Source: Kofleriaceae bacterium (GTDB lineage: Bacteria > Myxococcota_A > Polyangia > Haliangiales > Haliangiaceae). From it: a DNA stretch of 45,786 bases. Below the pieces are notes generated by a model, which was not told the DNA's origin, did no database searches, and saw only the letters and a list, made by a program, of their open reading frames with translations. The stretch is taken from assembly GCA_024762925.1 (NCBI GenBank), contig JANTGM010000044.1, forward strand, positions 1-45,786. Direction: 5' to 3'. The translations under genes and the position numbers were made by a program. This document shows positions 31,645 to 40,485 of this stretch, piece after piece (the stretch's first letter is position 1; each line of letters opens with the position of its first letter).

Positions 31645-32667
31645 ATGCTCAAAGCTCACAAAAACCTTGCACTCTTCGCTGTAGTGACTCTTTGGAGCTG
31701 CGCTCTCTCGACCGGAAAACAAGGCACACTCGGATTCTCTTTTTACGCGTCCGACACCATCTTCTCCAGTTCTCTTGAGCAGTCCATCGCGACGGGCGAA
31801 GAGGTTGAGCTACTTGTGTTCGCCCCAAAGGATGCGAGCGGCAAAGAAAACTTCTTAGTTGTGAACAACGAGCGAAAACTCAAATCTGGGAAGTCAGAGC
31901 CTGTAACAATCAAAAAAGCGTCTACTTCAAATCCCAGCGTCCTTGAGGTTGTTGCCATCAAGGATACGCACGTTCGCTTGCGAGGAATTCGCGCGGGAGT
32001 GAGCGAGTTGTCCGTTGCCAGCGAGCGCGGCTCGGACGTTGTTCAAATTCGAGTCGCCGATTTGGGCCATATCGAGATTGATCATTGGGCTTGGAAAACC
32101 GACAAGGCCGTTGGCCCATCCCAAACGGTCTTGCTTCGTGGTGGCGTTGTTCACTTCACACTGCGTCGCGTTAGTGATCAAGGCGTCCCGCTCGTCGGCT
32201 ACCAAGTCTCCGATGCAGTCTCTGTGTCTCCGAGCAATGCGGCAACGCGATCTGAGGGGCGAGAGGAAACTGGCCATGTTCGCTTTCGCATCGGCGAAGC
32301 ACCTCGTGTCACGATCACTCCAAAGACAGGCACGTCGCTGACTCTTGATGCGGTGGATGCGCAAGCGATCACGACAATGCGAATGCAACTAGTACCCACA
32401 CAGAGCGCCTCACTCAACGTTGGTGTTGGAGCCCTCTTTCATGTCGTCGCTAAAACCGCAGACAAGCGACGCGTCTTGGCTCTCGGTGATGTGGTCGTTA
32501 TGATCAGCCGAACACCCGAAGTATGTGCAGTCTCCGACCTCTCAGCACTCGCTGGAGATGGCCTATTCGCTCTCAAAACCAAGAATCCAGGAGAGTGTCG
32601 TGTGGTGGCGACACTCGCAAGACACACCGCCGAGCTAAGTGTGCAGGTGCTCAGTCCCGAAAGATGA
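31645..32667 (+). CDS. Secreted Ig-like (invasin/BIG-type) putative lipoprotein
   Basis: A 340-residue exported protein. The start at 31645 gives MLKAHKNLALFAVVTLWSC, a signal peptide with an acceptable lipobox. The rest is almost wholly beta-strand, made of three or four units of about 80-100 residues. The repeating pattern ...SNPSVLEVVAIKDTHVRLRGIRAGVSELSVAS... and ...CAVSDLSALAGDGLFALKTKNPGECRVVAT... is that of bacterial Ig-like folds (BIG2 type). Such proteins work as surface spacers or adhesins. The in-frame upstream ATG at 31537 would place 36 residues before the signal peptide and is unlikely. The sequence resembles in style, but not clearly in sequence, the lipoprotein at 39443-40477. 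Confidence 0.72.
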   Translation: MLKAHKNLALFAVVTLWSCALSTGKQGTLGFSFYASDTIFSSSLEQSIATGEEVELLVFAPKDASGKENFLVVNNERKLKSGKSEPVTIKKASTSNPSVLEVVAIKDTHVRLRGIRAGVSELSVASERGSDVVQIRVADLGHIEIDHWAWKTDKAVGPSQTVLLRGGVVHFTLRRVSDQGVPLVGYQVSDAVSVSPSNAATRSEGREETGHVRFRIGEAPRVTITPKTGTSLTLDAVDAQAITTMRMQLVPTQSASLNVGVGALFHVVAKTADKRRVLALGDVVVMISRTPEVCAVSDLSALAGDGLFALKTKNPGECRVVATLARHTAELSVQVLSPER

Positions 32668-32913
32668 ACAGCGCACACCGCTACCAACGATGTCCGACCG
32701 TGTCTTCATCCAGGTGTAAGAGAAGTCTCTGCAGCATGCTCGCAGGCGTTCGCACCTCTCGTGAGACTACGGGCAAGTCAAAAGGGTTCGCTCATCCCAA
32801 GAATCGCTCAATGGGTGCGGCATTGGAATCGTGCTGTGGGAAAGATAGCGGCCCTGTGACACAGAAGTTTGAGGGTACTGTAAGGTTGCGCCCATCGTGC
32901 TCGTTAGAGGGGC

Positions 32914-34128
32914 ATGACTTGGACACCTACGCTTAGCCTTTTCTCCGCGATTCCCGCCCTAGCTCTTCTTGTACTCACCACAGGTTGCGCAGCGCGGGCA
33001 AACAGCGCCCCAACCATGGCACGCTCGGCACCCGGCCCACGGGCTCAAGCCGAGGATGCTCCGACATTGGCCTCTGCGTCGGGTGCCGCTGGCTTCTCTG
33101 ACGTAAACACCGATCGTGCCCTCAACACATCCAGTTTTGTACGCACTTGGAGCGACGATTTGCTCAGTACTTCTTCTGACTTTCGTTCCCAAGTCTACAA
33201 GCTTGGAGGCTATGTGATTAGCGAACGAATCGACTATGGCGACAACTTGCGAGGGATGGAGGCAAAGCTCCCAACGCGTGCAAGCAAACACGAGCGCAAC
33301 AAGGCCGTCTTCGCGATTTCACTGCCAGTGGAAGAGCTTCCAAAGCTGCTCGACTGGGTTCGAAACAACTCTCGGATTGTCGAGCAATACGTGAGCGCCG
33401 TGCGAGACTCGGCCCTTCCGACACCGGCCGACATCGCCGCTGGCAAGCAAGGAGAGCGTCGTGCGGCCCTGGAGCAGCGCCTCGCAGCCCTCATTGCGCA
33501 GCTAGCGCAAGCTACGACCCCAGAAGTGCGAGCCTCTATTGAAAGCGAACGATTGCAGGTCAATGCGGAGCTCGGCTTGCTCGCCCAAACGGCAGTTGCT
33601 GTGACTGAACCCGCAGTCAAGTACGCGACGCTCAGTGTTTACGTCGAGACAGAAAACCCCCAAGCACGTTTTGCTGCAGGGCGCTTTGTTCCCACGCTGC
33701 GCACAAGCGTGCTTGTTCCCAATTTGCTCGGCAAGAGTTCCGAAAGAGAGGCCAGAGTTGGCGGTGCGATTGGTGTTGCCTTGCCATCCAACGGTCCCGG
33801 CGGTCTACTGCCATCGCCCTTGCTTGAGGTAGCCGGCTACCCTGCCACCGCCGATCATGGCTCTGGAGTCATCGCAACGTTGGGAACAGGAACGTACGCT
33901 CGGAGCACGGGTGATGGTCGGCGCCAGTGGCTCAACCCGTTTGCGGGTGTTCGCATGGGCTATGCGCATGTAGAGCGCAATTCCTTTGTGGTCTCAGCCG
34001 AGCTTGGCGTCGAACTCTTCAAGTCGGCGGGAATCGCCCTCTCTGCCTCCGTACGCCCTAGTGCCTTTGTCGGAAAGGACTCACAGGTCGTCTTGGAATC
34101 CGGTTCGAGTCTGTCACTGGCATTCTAA
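32914..34128 (+). CDS. DUF4349-like lipoprotein fused to a beta-barrel-like domain
   Basis: A 404-residue envelope protein with lipobox (LVLTTGC). Residues about 65-245 resemble DUF4349: an alpha/beta start (YKLGGYVISERIDYGDNLRGMEAKLPTRAS), VPVEELPKLLDWVRNNSRIVEQYVSAVRD in modified form, then a coiled coil (ERRAALEQRLAALIAQLAQATTPEVRASIESERLQVNAEL) and a closing strand (VKYATLSVYVE). In usual members a membrane helix follows. Here residues about 255-404 instead are strand-rich with Gly and aromatics and end in L-S-L-A-F, as outer-membrane barrels do. The combination suggests an outer-membrane anchored sensor or channel. The function is unknown. Confidence 0.72.
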   Translation: MTWTPTLSLFSAIPALALLVLTTGCAARANSAPTMARSAPGPRAQAEDAPTLASASGAAGFSDVNTDRALNTSSFVRTWSDDLLSTSSDFRSQVYKLGGYVISERIDYGDNLRGMEAKLPTRASKHERNKAVFAISLPVEELPKLLDWVRNNSRIVEQYVSAVRDSALPTPADIAAGKQGERRAALEQRLAALIAQLAQATTPEVRASIESERLQVNAELGLLAQTAVAVTEPAVKYATLSVYVETENPQARFAAGRFVPTLRTSVLVPNLLGKSSEREARVGGAIGVALPSNGPGGLLPSPLLEVAGYPATADHGSGVIATLGTGTYARSTGDGRRQWLNPFAGVRMGYAHVERNSFVVSAELGVELFKSAGIALSASVRPSAFVGKDSQVVLESGSSLSLAF

Positions 34129-34243
34129 GATGTTTTCTATGACAGGACTCAAGCGGAATGCAATCCTTCTTTGCCGCAGATGCCGAGAGTTTCTGGCGTT
34201 AGGTGATTCGTAGCTGTAGCTATGAAGCGATGTTGGCTCGTGC

Positions 34244-35956
34244 CTAGAACTCGAGCACATCGCCGGTGAAGGATCCAACAACTGGGGCTCCTGGAACTGT
34301 CGAAGCGCTGGTGAAGGTAAGATTGCCGTTGAGCATGAGACCACCACCATAGCTTGTGTCGGCCTCTGCATCGTAGAAGCCCATGATCGCAGCGACATTG
34401 ACAAGATCCAGCGGGAAGACACCTGGCTGCATGTTGGCCAAGTCCTGAACGATTAGGTGCACAACAGCAAGGTCTCCGTCGGCAAGCTCAATAGCGACCC
34501 GCACCATACCCTGCCCTTCGCCCGTTGGACCAGCGCTCGTGAAGCCTAAGCCCGAAGCGACGTCGGTTCCGGCAACGACACCACTCATACTCCCAGTGCC
34601 CGCCGCAAAATCATCGAGCGTATCCCAAGTCGTGTTAAAGGTGCCGCTCACCGTTCCTATGGATATGAGGCAGCTCTCATCCTCACCATAAGGCCACACT
34701 GGCGCCCCTTGACCAAGCTCGGCCATGAGAGCATCGCTACGACCGCGAACGAAGGAGCGCACGCGTTCGATCTCGGTCCCGAGTTCTCCGGTGTTGTTCG
34801 GATCCGCAATTGGGCGAATGAGCGTTTCCATCCGATCGATTTCCGCGAGAATGGCGGTTTCGTCCCAGACATCTTCTAAGAGTTCTTCTAGTCGTGCGAG
34901 ATAGAGCGAGCGACTATCCGGCGCGTCATAGAGTCGCCAAGTCATATGCCCGCAAGCATAGACAGAGAGTGGTCGCGTGCTTCGCTCTCGACCCGTAAAC
35001 AGCGCATCAATGCCCCAGGGGATCATGTGGAGCTTGTCGGAGGTTGGGTCGTGATAGAAGAAAAAGTTGTTGCGATTGTTGGCATAACCATCCCAGTGAT
35101 CGAGGATCACTTCCATCGCCCAATAGGTCATGAAGGCGTCGATATCGACCAACTCGCCGAGTGTGGAAAGCAGCTCGGATGGTGGAGCGTCCACAGCAGC
35201 AGCAATCGGAGGCAAGTCGGTGCAGTCGGGTGCGTCCTTATTCGTCTTCGGTTGGAAGCCATCGGTTTGCCCTGTTTGAAAGTCGCCACCACTTTCGTAG
35301 ATGCGTCCCGAGTCGTCCGCAAAGTGGCGGCGAATCATCGGCTTCTTGATACTCTCAACGTTGGAGTAGAGGCCAAGGTCTTCACCGTTGACCGTGACAT
35401 GGGCGAAACTGCACCGAGAGGCAGGTACGCCAGCTTCACCAAAGAGCCCATAGCCTAGGCACTGGCTGATGAACGACGGATCTTGGCGATTGTTATTTAG
35501 CGTTAGTCGCTTCATCCCGTAGATACGCTGGCCCTGGACGTATTCGCTCGCCTTAATCTTGAGACCGGGCCTGGCACTTTCGATCGAGCCAAAGCCTCCC
35601 TTCTTGCGCACGCCAACGTTGCTTGTCGTCTCTCCATCAATCGTCACTTCGCCAGGAAAGTAGCTATAGGCCCTTTCGGTGGGCTGCTCTCCGCATGTGA
35701 GCTTGGGCATGCCAATCGCGTCTGGCTGATCCCGCAGCTCCGCCCAATCTGCTGGGTCCAATGTGATGTTGACTTCGATAATGTGGTCTCTTTGAAAGAG
35801 TTCCTCGCTGCGATCGGGCGTGGCTGCATCGGGAAGAACACCTGCGTCGGCGCCCGCCCCCGCATCAGCATCGTGATTGCCACCACCGGTGCACGCGACT
35901 CCCAAGCCTATGAGAACAATCGCAGCAAGGTGAAATAGCGGGGTAAGAGAACGCAT
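34244..35956 (-). CDS. CotH-kinase-family lipoprotein
   Basis: A 570-residue exported protein. The signal MRSLTPLFHLAAIVLIGLGVAC has a lipobox and is followed by an Asp/Ala-rich spacer. The CotH domain shows VNITLDPADWAELR near the start, RKKGGFGSIESARPGLKIK, LTLNNNRQDPSF, GEDLGLYSNVESIKKPMIRRHF, then ILDHWDGYANNRNNFFFYHD and MIPWGIDALF. These give the kinase-like Lys and Asp residues of spore-coat CotH proteins. CotH phosphorylates coat proteins in Bacillus; myxobacteria hold many secreted paralogues of unknown substrate. A C-terminal ~120-residue beta-rich domain (about GTVSGTFNTTWDTLDDFAAG to the end) follows. The ATG at 35956 is preferred over the TTG at 35962. Confidence 0.9.
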   Translation of the reverse strand: MRSLTPLFHLAAIVLIGLGVACTGGGNHDADAGAGADAGVLPDAATPDRSEELFQRDHIIEVNITLDPADWAELRDQPDAIGMPKLTCGEQPTERAYSYFPGEVTIDGETTSNVGVRKKGGFGSIESARPGLKIKASEYVQGQRIYGMKRLTLNNNRQDPSFISQCLGYGLFGEAGVPASRCSFAHVTVNGEDLGLYSNVESIKKPMIRRHFADDSGRIYESGGDFQTGQTDGFQPKTNKDAPDCTDLPPIAAAVDAPPSELLSTLGELVDIDAFMTYWAMEVILDHWDGYANNRNNFFFYHDPTSDKLHMIPWGIDALFTGRERSTRPLSVYACGHMTWRLYDAPDSRSLYLARLEELLEDVWDETAILAEIDRMETLIRPIADPNNTGELGTEIERVRSFVRGRSDALMAELGQGAPVWPYGEDESCLISIGTVSGTFNTTWDTLDDFAAGTGSMSGVVAGTDVASGLGFTSAGPTGEGQGMVRVAIELADGDLAVVHLIVQDLANMQPGVFPLDLVNVAAIMGFYDAEADTSYGGGLMLNGNLTFTSASTVPGAPVVGSFTGDVLEF

Positions 35957-36384
35957 AGACAAGCATTCTATCTTGCAGGCTGAGTGCCACCTAGCTCCTT
36001 CCTAGTTTCAGGAGCTTGGACCGTCGATTTCGGCGACGTGTTGGACGAGCGTAGGAAAGCACGACACTTTCGCAACTTGCCGAAAGCAAACCGTCTAGCG
36101 CAGCAGTCAACAAATCGCTGAACTTTGGGGCCTGAGAGACACACACGCTCAGGCGTTTCCTGTCGTTGGCCACCCGTTCGTTTGCTAGCCGATTGTCTTA
36201 GCAAAACACCGGACCTTGCGGCTCACTCGATGCCGCACCAGACCTACATTGGAGTGGGCAGAGCTCACAGTAGCCTTGAACTCTTGGGGTTCAAGGTGGC
36301 CTTCCAGTGCATGGCCACGTGCAAGAACATTCGAACTGACCTCATTGAAGGGCTGTCTTCGCTCAGGGCTGGTACCGTATCGTC
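35957..36384. other. Gene-free interval between CotH and CHAP genes
   Basis: About 430 bp with divergent promoters expected for the two flanking genes. I saw no convincing reading frame or remnant on either strand, no RNA gene and no strong palindrome. Confidence 0.5.
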
Positions 36385-37104
36385 ATGCCCAGGCGATTGC
36401 TATCTATACTCCCCGTGTTGGTCATCGCAGTGCAGTGCAAGTCCAAACAACCAAGTCGCGTGCCAGTCACCACACCGGAGCAAACTGAGAACAGTTCTGT
36501 TGCCGCATGCTCGGCTGATTGCGAGAGCGCATTTGGAAGCGAGCTTGGAGCGAATGAGAACGTCGTGGCCTACTCCAACTGTGTGCCCGAGTGTATCGAT
36601 CCAACCCCACATCAAGTGGAAAGCAAACACACTGGACTTGCATCAGACACGTATACGGGCATCACGTGGCAGTGTGTCGAGTACGCGCGCCGGTGGTGGT
36701 TGATGCGGCGTGGTGCGGTCTTTGGTTCCGTGGATGCTGCGGATGATATGTGGCGCGAGGTCTCAAGCGCTCAGCACTTGGCGAGTGAAACCGAGCGAGC
36801 GGTCACACGGCACAACAACGGTGGCCCCGTTAGGCCCGAGCCCGGCGACCTCATCATCTACCGCAAAAGTGAAGCTCTTGCATTCGGGCACGTCGCTGTT
36901 GTTGTGGACGTGGATACGACGGCCGGTTTTGTCTCGGTCGCCGAACAGAACTTCGCAAACAAGCCATGGCCAGCGCCAACCTACGCTCGACGCCTCCCGC
37001 TGATTGAAAGCGAGGCTATGTACGCAGTATACGGCGATGCGGGAGAGAGGGATGCTGGCGTGGCTGAGCAGATCTACGGTTGGTTGCGGCTCGCCGACGA
37101 TTAG
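36385..37104 (+). CDS. Exported CHAP-domain amidase, Gsp-amidase-like
   Basis: A 239-residue protein with a signal peptide (RLLSILPVLVIAVQC), though the Gln at -1 is poor for lipidation. A Cys-containing spacer is followed by a CHAP domain: GITWQCVEYARRWW holds the nucleophile C97, and FGHVAVVVDVD holds the His H169. AEQNF(ANK) downstream matches the third conserved position seen in the amidase half of glutathionylspermidine synthase (QCVEFARR, GHVAVI, AEQN). Cytoplasmic relatives split glutathionylspermidine. An exported form more likely cleaves peptidoglycan peptide bonds. It is not clearly in an operon; the MDR gene on the other strand is convergent. Confidence 0.85.
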   Translation: MPRRLLSILPVLVIAVQCKSKQPSRVPVTTPEQTENSSVAACSADCESAFGSELGANENVVAYSNCVPECIDPTPHQVESKHTGLASDTYTGITWQCVEYARRWWLMRRGAVFGSVDAADDMWREVSSAQHLASETERAVTRHNNGGPVRPEPGDLIIYRKSEALAFGHVAVVVDVDTTAGFVSVAEQNFANKPWPAPTYARRLPLIESEAMYAVYGDAGERDAGVAEQIYGWLRLADD

Positions 37105-37202
37105 CGTTCACAAGACGACGATCCGGGGTCGATTCAATACCAGCAACATTGTCTTGCTTGGCCAGCGCACGTTTCCAAACGCGTCGCATGAGGCGCGTTC
37201 CG

Positions 37203-38168
37203 CTAAGACGGCCAACCATTGGCCACGTCAACGACCACTCGCCCAGAACGACTCTTGTCGACTTGTCGTTCCAGCGCAGCCCCTAGATCCGCGATCCTGT
37301 GCTGTGAATCGATGGGCAACTCCAGGCCGTCCTCAAGCCAGCCGCTGATGAGTTCTAGGTCGATGCGCTTTGAATTCACAGCGACGAAGTGGCAGTGCTT
37401 CGAGGAAAAGAGGGTACGAACCTTGCCAGTGAAGAGCGCAGCACTGGGAAGCGTGGTGACATAGCCTCCGCCTGTATTGAGAAGCCTCGCGCAAGCACCG
37501 TAGGAGTGCACCGCAGGAGTATCAAAGATCACGTCGTAGCGGACCTCTCCCGCGAGCGGATCAGAATTATTCCGATCGATCACAACATCGGCGCCGAGTT
37601 CCTTAACACGTTCCACATCTCTCGTGCTGCACACCGCTGTGACGTGTGCTCCCAAGCGTTTCGCGATGCCCACGGCAATCGAACCCACACCTCCTCCTGC
37701 ACCAATTATGAGTACCCTGCCACCTTCCACGAGGCCACCAAGATCTCTCATCGACTGTAGGCTTGTAAGAGCAACGGTTGCTGCTGCAGCGCAGACGTTG
37801 TGGGAAAGTGCTTCCGGCTTCTGCGCAACCGACTCCCTCGGCAGCGTTACATATTCGGCAAACGCACCTTGGTCAGTTGAGCCACTGTATGCCAAGTGTC
37901 CCCAAACCGCCGTTCCGACTTCCAAGTCAGCAACACCATCGCCCAACGCGTCGACCGTGCCTGACACATCGAAACCAACAACGAGTGGTGAAGTCTTTGC
38001 GTGAAGAAACCGGCCTGCAAACTCACCGGCAAGGATCTTGCTGTCGGCAGGGTTCACAGCAGAGGCAACAACCTTCACGCGAATCTCGCCCGGTCCTGGC
38101 ATTGGCATGGGGATTTCGGCAAGAGTGACGCATTGTCCGTCGGCGCTCATCACACGCATTGTTTTCAT
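37203..38168 (-). CDS. Medium-chain dehydrogenase, quinone-oxidoreductase-like
   Basis: A 321-residue NADPH-dependent oxidoreductase of the MDR superfamily. It shows the GroES-like N-domain (GEIRVKVVASAVNPADSKILAGEF), a VGFDVSGTV segment, and the Rossmann motif GAGGGVGSIAVGIAKRLGAHV. The Cys/His zinc ligands of alcohol dehydrogenases are absent, so it is of the zinc-free quinone reductase or enoyl reductase type. The C-terminus ends ...SGRVVVDV, typical of family members. It is probably involved in detoxifying quinones or unsaturated carbonyls. It is a single gene, convergent with the CHAP gene (98 bp gap). Confidence 0.9.
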   Translation of the reverse strand: MKTMRVMSADGQCVTLAEIPMPMPGPGEIRVKVVASAVNPADSKILAGEFAGRFLHAKTSPLVVGFDVSGTVDALGDGVADLEVGTAVWGHLAYSGSTDQGAFAEYVTLPRESVAQKPEALSHNVCAAAATVALTSLQSMRDLGGLVEGGRVLIIGAGGGVGSIAVGIAKRLGAHVTAVCSTRDVERVKELGADVVIDRNNSDPLAGEVRYDVIFDTPAVHSYGACARLLNTGGGYVTTLPSAALFTGKVRTLFSSKHCHFVAVNSKRIDLELISGWLEDGLELPIDSQHRIADLGAALERQVDKSRSGRVVVDVANGWPS

Positions 38169-38717
38169 GGTGCAAGTCTAGCGCCTCAAGAGCCATTGAG
38201 AAGTGCTCAGCGCGACTAAGAAAATCTCCGATCCGCGCAATTGCAAACTGCAATGGTCAATCTCCGAAAGATAGCCACTTGAATGCAACCAAGTAACCTT
38301 GGGGGCAACAAGAGCTGCTAGCGATTGAGGTTGCTTTTGCTTTTAGATTCAGACAGTTAACTACAGCCACCAGTAGCATTCATCGAGAATGACAGGAAAC
38401 GCACGCATGGAGTGCGTACTGCTCCGCGATCAATGGCATCCTGAGCGCGCAAGAAAACGGCGTGCTCGCAGCGCGGTATGAATTCGAAGAATCACCACAA
38501 CTGGTCACCAGGCAGCGGCCAAGCCCGTAGACGAACCACGTTCCAATCATGATTCGGGCTGTAGCAGGCGCACTTGCTGCCAGTGATGACTGATCGCAGC
38601 GAGCATATCTCAGACACCGTCTCGCCAATTGCCACTCGCAGGCCTGAGCACCGCCACGAAGCATAAATGCTCCAACGTCCTTGACGCCCCTCGGTGTTCG
38701 GCTAACGATTGCCGGCA
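38169..38717. other. Long interval without assignable gene
   Basis: About 550 bp. A plus-strand open stretch near 38400-38520 (reading ...ILSAQENGVLAARYEFEESP...) is weakly coding-like but has no start and matches nothing I know. A minus-strand frame at 38380-38733 lacks coding features. No tRNA, no clear terminator and no repeat array were seen. Confidence 0.4.
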
Positions 38718-39071
38718 ATGGGCATGAAACCACGAGTCTTCGCGATGTCGTTCGCCAGCGTCTATCCTCTGTATGTTCAGAAAGCGACGAAGAAGGGTCG
38801 GACTCAGGACGAAGTTGATCAGGTGATAGCTTGGCTTACAGGTTACCGCGGAGCCCAGCTACAGAAGGCCATCGACGACAAGGTAGACTTTGAAACCTTC
38901 TTTGAACAAGCGCCCTTGATGAACCCGAGCACCAGCAAAATCAAAGGTGTTGTGTGTAGTGTGCGCGTCGAGGACGTTGCCGATCCGCTCATGCGAAAGA
39001 TTCGCTACCTCGACAAGCTCGTCGATGAGTTAGCTCGCGGCGAGACGATGCAAAGCATCCTTCGGCAGTAG
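38718..39071 (+). CDS. DUF2200-family protein
   Basis: A 117-residue cytoplasmic protein. The conserved DUF2200 features are visible through the whole length: [82 protein letters not shown]. The family is widespread in bacteria and about 110-120 residues long. Its function is not known. The exact start could be the ATG at 38709, 38718 or 38724; all keep the domain intact. No cotranscribed partner was seen: the next plus-strand frame begins 117 bp later. Confidence 0.9.
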   Translation: MGMKPRVFAMSFASVYPLYVQKATKKGRTQDEVDQVIAWLTGYRGAQLQKAIDDKVDFETFFEQAPLMNPSTSKIKGVVCSVRVEDVADPLMRKIRYLDKLVDELARGETMQSILRQ

Positions 39072-39187
39072 GCGAGCACTGGCGGATTCGCTGCTTCCGC
39101 ACGTAGTAGAACGCCAACGGTCCGAAGGGTTCCATACTACTATGGCTGGGAGCTTCTGCACGCGGCAGTCTTGAACTTGAGCTCCCA

Positions 39188-39520
39188 GTGATTACCATTG
39201 GCGCGAACATCTTCTTCGGCCAGTATTACTCGATTGAGGGCTTTGACCGCATTCGCGATGGGCTTGCCTACGAGGTTCGCGCCAACGATGAGTTCTTTGA
39301 CGCGGAAGCATGGCTGCGAACGACAGTTTACAAAGACTTCTATGGCGAAGTTCGATACGGAGAGCATCGTCGAGAAGGGCAGCTTGCGGAGTTCTTCGCC
39401 GACGAGACGATGCGCGATTGGACCTTCAAGGTCGGCACACTTCTAGTGCTCGCCTTCAGGTGCAGGCAGGGTTGCAAGATGCAGTGTGCCGCCGCCTTCT
39501 GGCGTGGCAAAGATAGATAG
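39188..39520 (+). CDS. Hypothetical or truncated gene, unknown
   Basis: An open frame of about 110 codons from a GTG, open upstream to 39110 without ATG. The part VITIGANIFFGQYYSIEGFDRIRDGLAYEVRANDEFFDAEAW and VYKDFYGEVRYGEH has natural-protein composition and codon use. The last 25 codons run antisense into the 3' end of the lipoprotein gene at 39443 and look artificial. It is more likely a fragment, cut at both ends, than a complete gene. No family is recognised. Confidence 0.4.
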   Translation: MITIGANIFFGQYYSIEGFDRIRDGLAYEVRANDEFFDAEAWLRTTVYKDFYGEVRYGEHRREGQLAEFFADETMRDWTFKVGTLLVLAFRCRQGCKMQCAAAFWRGKDR

Positions 39521-40477
39521 CTCCGGCTCGGTTCCGAGATTCTCGAAGTACAGGGTCACCAAACCATCCGCATCGGTTTGAGGAGTGGCCGCCCCATCAC
39601 CGGAAGAAGAGCCAACAAGCCGCATTCCGGTTGGAACCGATCGCAGGTCGCGAAGGGGAACTTGTGAGGCTGGCCCACCACCGATGCTAAGAGTTTCTCT
39701 GTAGTTGAGCTGAACCTCGAGCTGTGTCCAGGACTCACTTGCTGCAACGTTTGCAAAGCCCACCTGGTAGCCGGGAAAGAGCTCACCTCGGAGCTGCGCT
39801 GTGAGAACTGGGAGTTGCTCGCCGTTCGCACCTACGTAGCGTATGGACAGGTCAGAGCTGTCCTCGGCGCTGCTCCATCTCAGGTGGGTAATTCCAGCCC
39901 AGGCATCTCGAGCGGGGCATGAGGATTCAGAATCCGACATCGTAAGTTCCACGACCTGTGGCACCAACACTCCAACACTCGCCGCCAAGCGTAGAGAGCC
40001 ATGTGCAGTATTGGCGTAAATGCAGACCTCATGCACGATTTCGCCGGGTCCGACTTCGATTGCCCGTGGCTGCCCAACCTCTACCTTCACAGGCGCAAAT
40101 GCTACCTCGATCGAATTCTCCAGAGGGGCAACCTTAAAGGAGAGCGTCGCAAGACCCGGCTCGTTTGAGACCAAGAGGACATCGGCCACTCCTTCACCAC
40201 TCGAGTCCACAACCGCAAGTTGCACGGTCTTTTCACGCTTTGATGCTTCAGCACTACCCACAAATTCCGCGGCTTGAACGCTTAGGGTCAGGGTAGCTCC
40301 CACCTCGCCTCTCACGCGAATCGCAAGAGGTGTTCGGCCATCCGCCACTCCAGCACCTTCGACATGCTGGAAGTAGGCGCTCGCATACGGCGAGACCATT
40401 TTCTCCTCGCCGAGGACACAGGCGCCAAGCGCCATGAAAAACACCAACAGGATCGCAATCCGAAACACGTCTCTCAT
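39443..40477 (-). CDS. Ig-like domain lipoprotein, partner of the 773-residue protein
   Basis: A 344-residue exported protein. The start at 40477 has AGGTG 6-7 bases upstream and gives MRDVFRIAILLVFFMALGAC with a good lipobox. The mature part is strand-rich with three or four Ig-like units: PLAIRVRGEVGATLTLSVQAAEFVG, VDSSGEGVADVLLVSNEPGLATLSF and the C-terminal DADGLVTLYFENLGTEPELSIFATP read as bacterial Ig or Big_1/invasin units. Two Cys (EVCIYA, ESSCPA) could pair. It starts 8 bp after the stop of the large gene and so forms an operon with it. The probable role is as surface or periplasmic partner of that protein. Confidence 0.8.
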   Translation of the reverse strand: MRDVFRIAILLVFFMALGACVLGEEKMVSPYASAYFQHVEGAGVADGRTPLAIRVRGEVGATLTLSVQAAEFVGSAEASKREKTVQLAVVDSSGEGVADVLLVSNEPGLATLSFKVAPLENSIEVAFAPVKVEVGQPRAIEVGPGEIVHEVCIYANTAHGSLRLAASVGVLVPQVVELTMSDSESSCPARDAWAGITHLRWSSAEDSSDLSIRYVGANGEQLPVLTAQLRGELFPGYQVGFANVAASESWTQLEVQLNYRETLSIGGGPASQVPLRDLRSVPTGMRLVGSSSGDGAATPQTDADGLVTLYFENLGTEPELSIFATPEGGGTLHLATLPAPEGEH

Positions 40478-40485
40478 AAGAACAC

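Noticed and set aside
38380-38733. 117-codon minus-strand frame upstream of DUF2200
   Set aside because: Poor composition (many Cys and Ser without pattern), no start context, and it overlaps the DUF2200 start.
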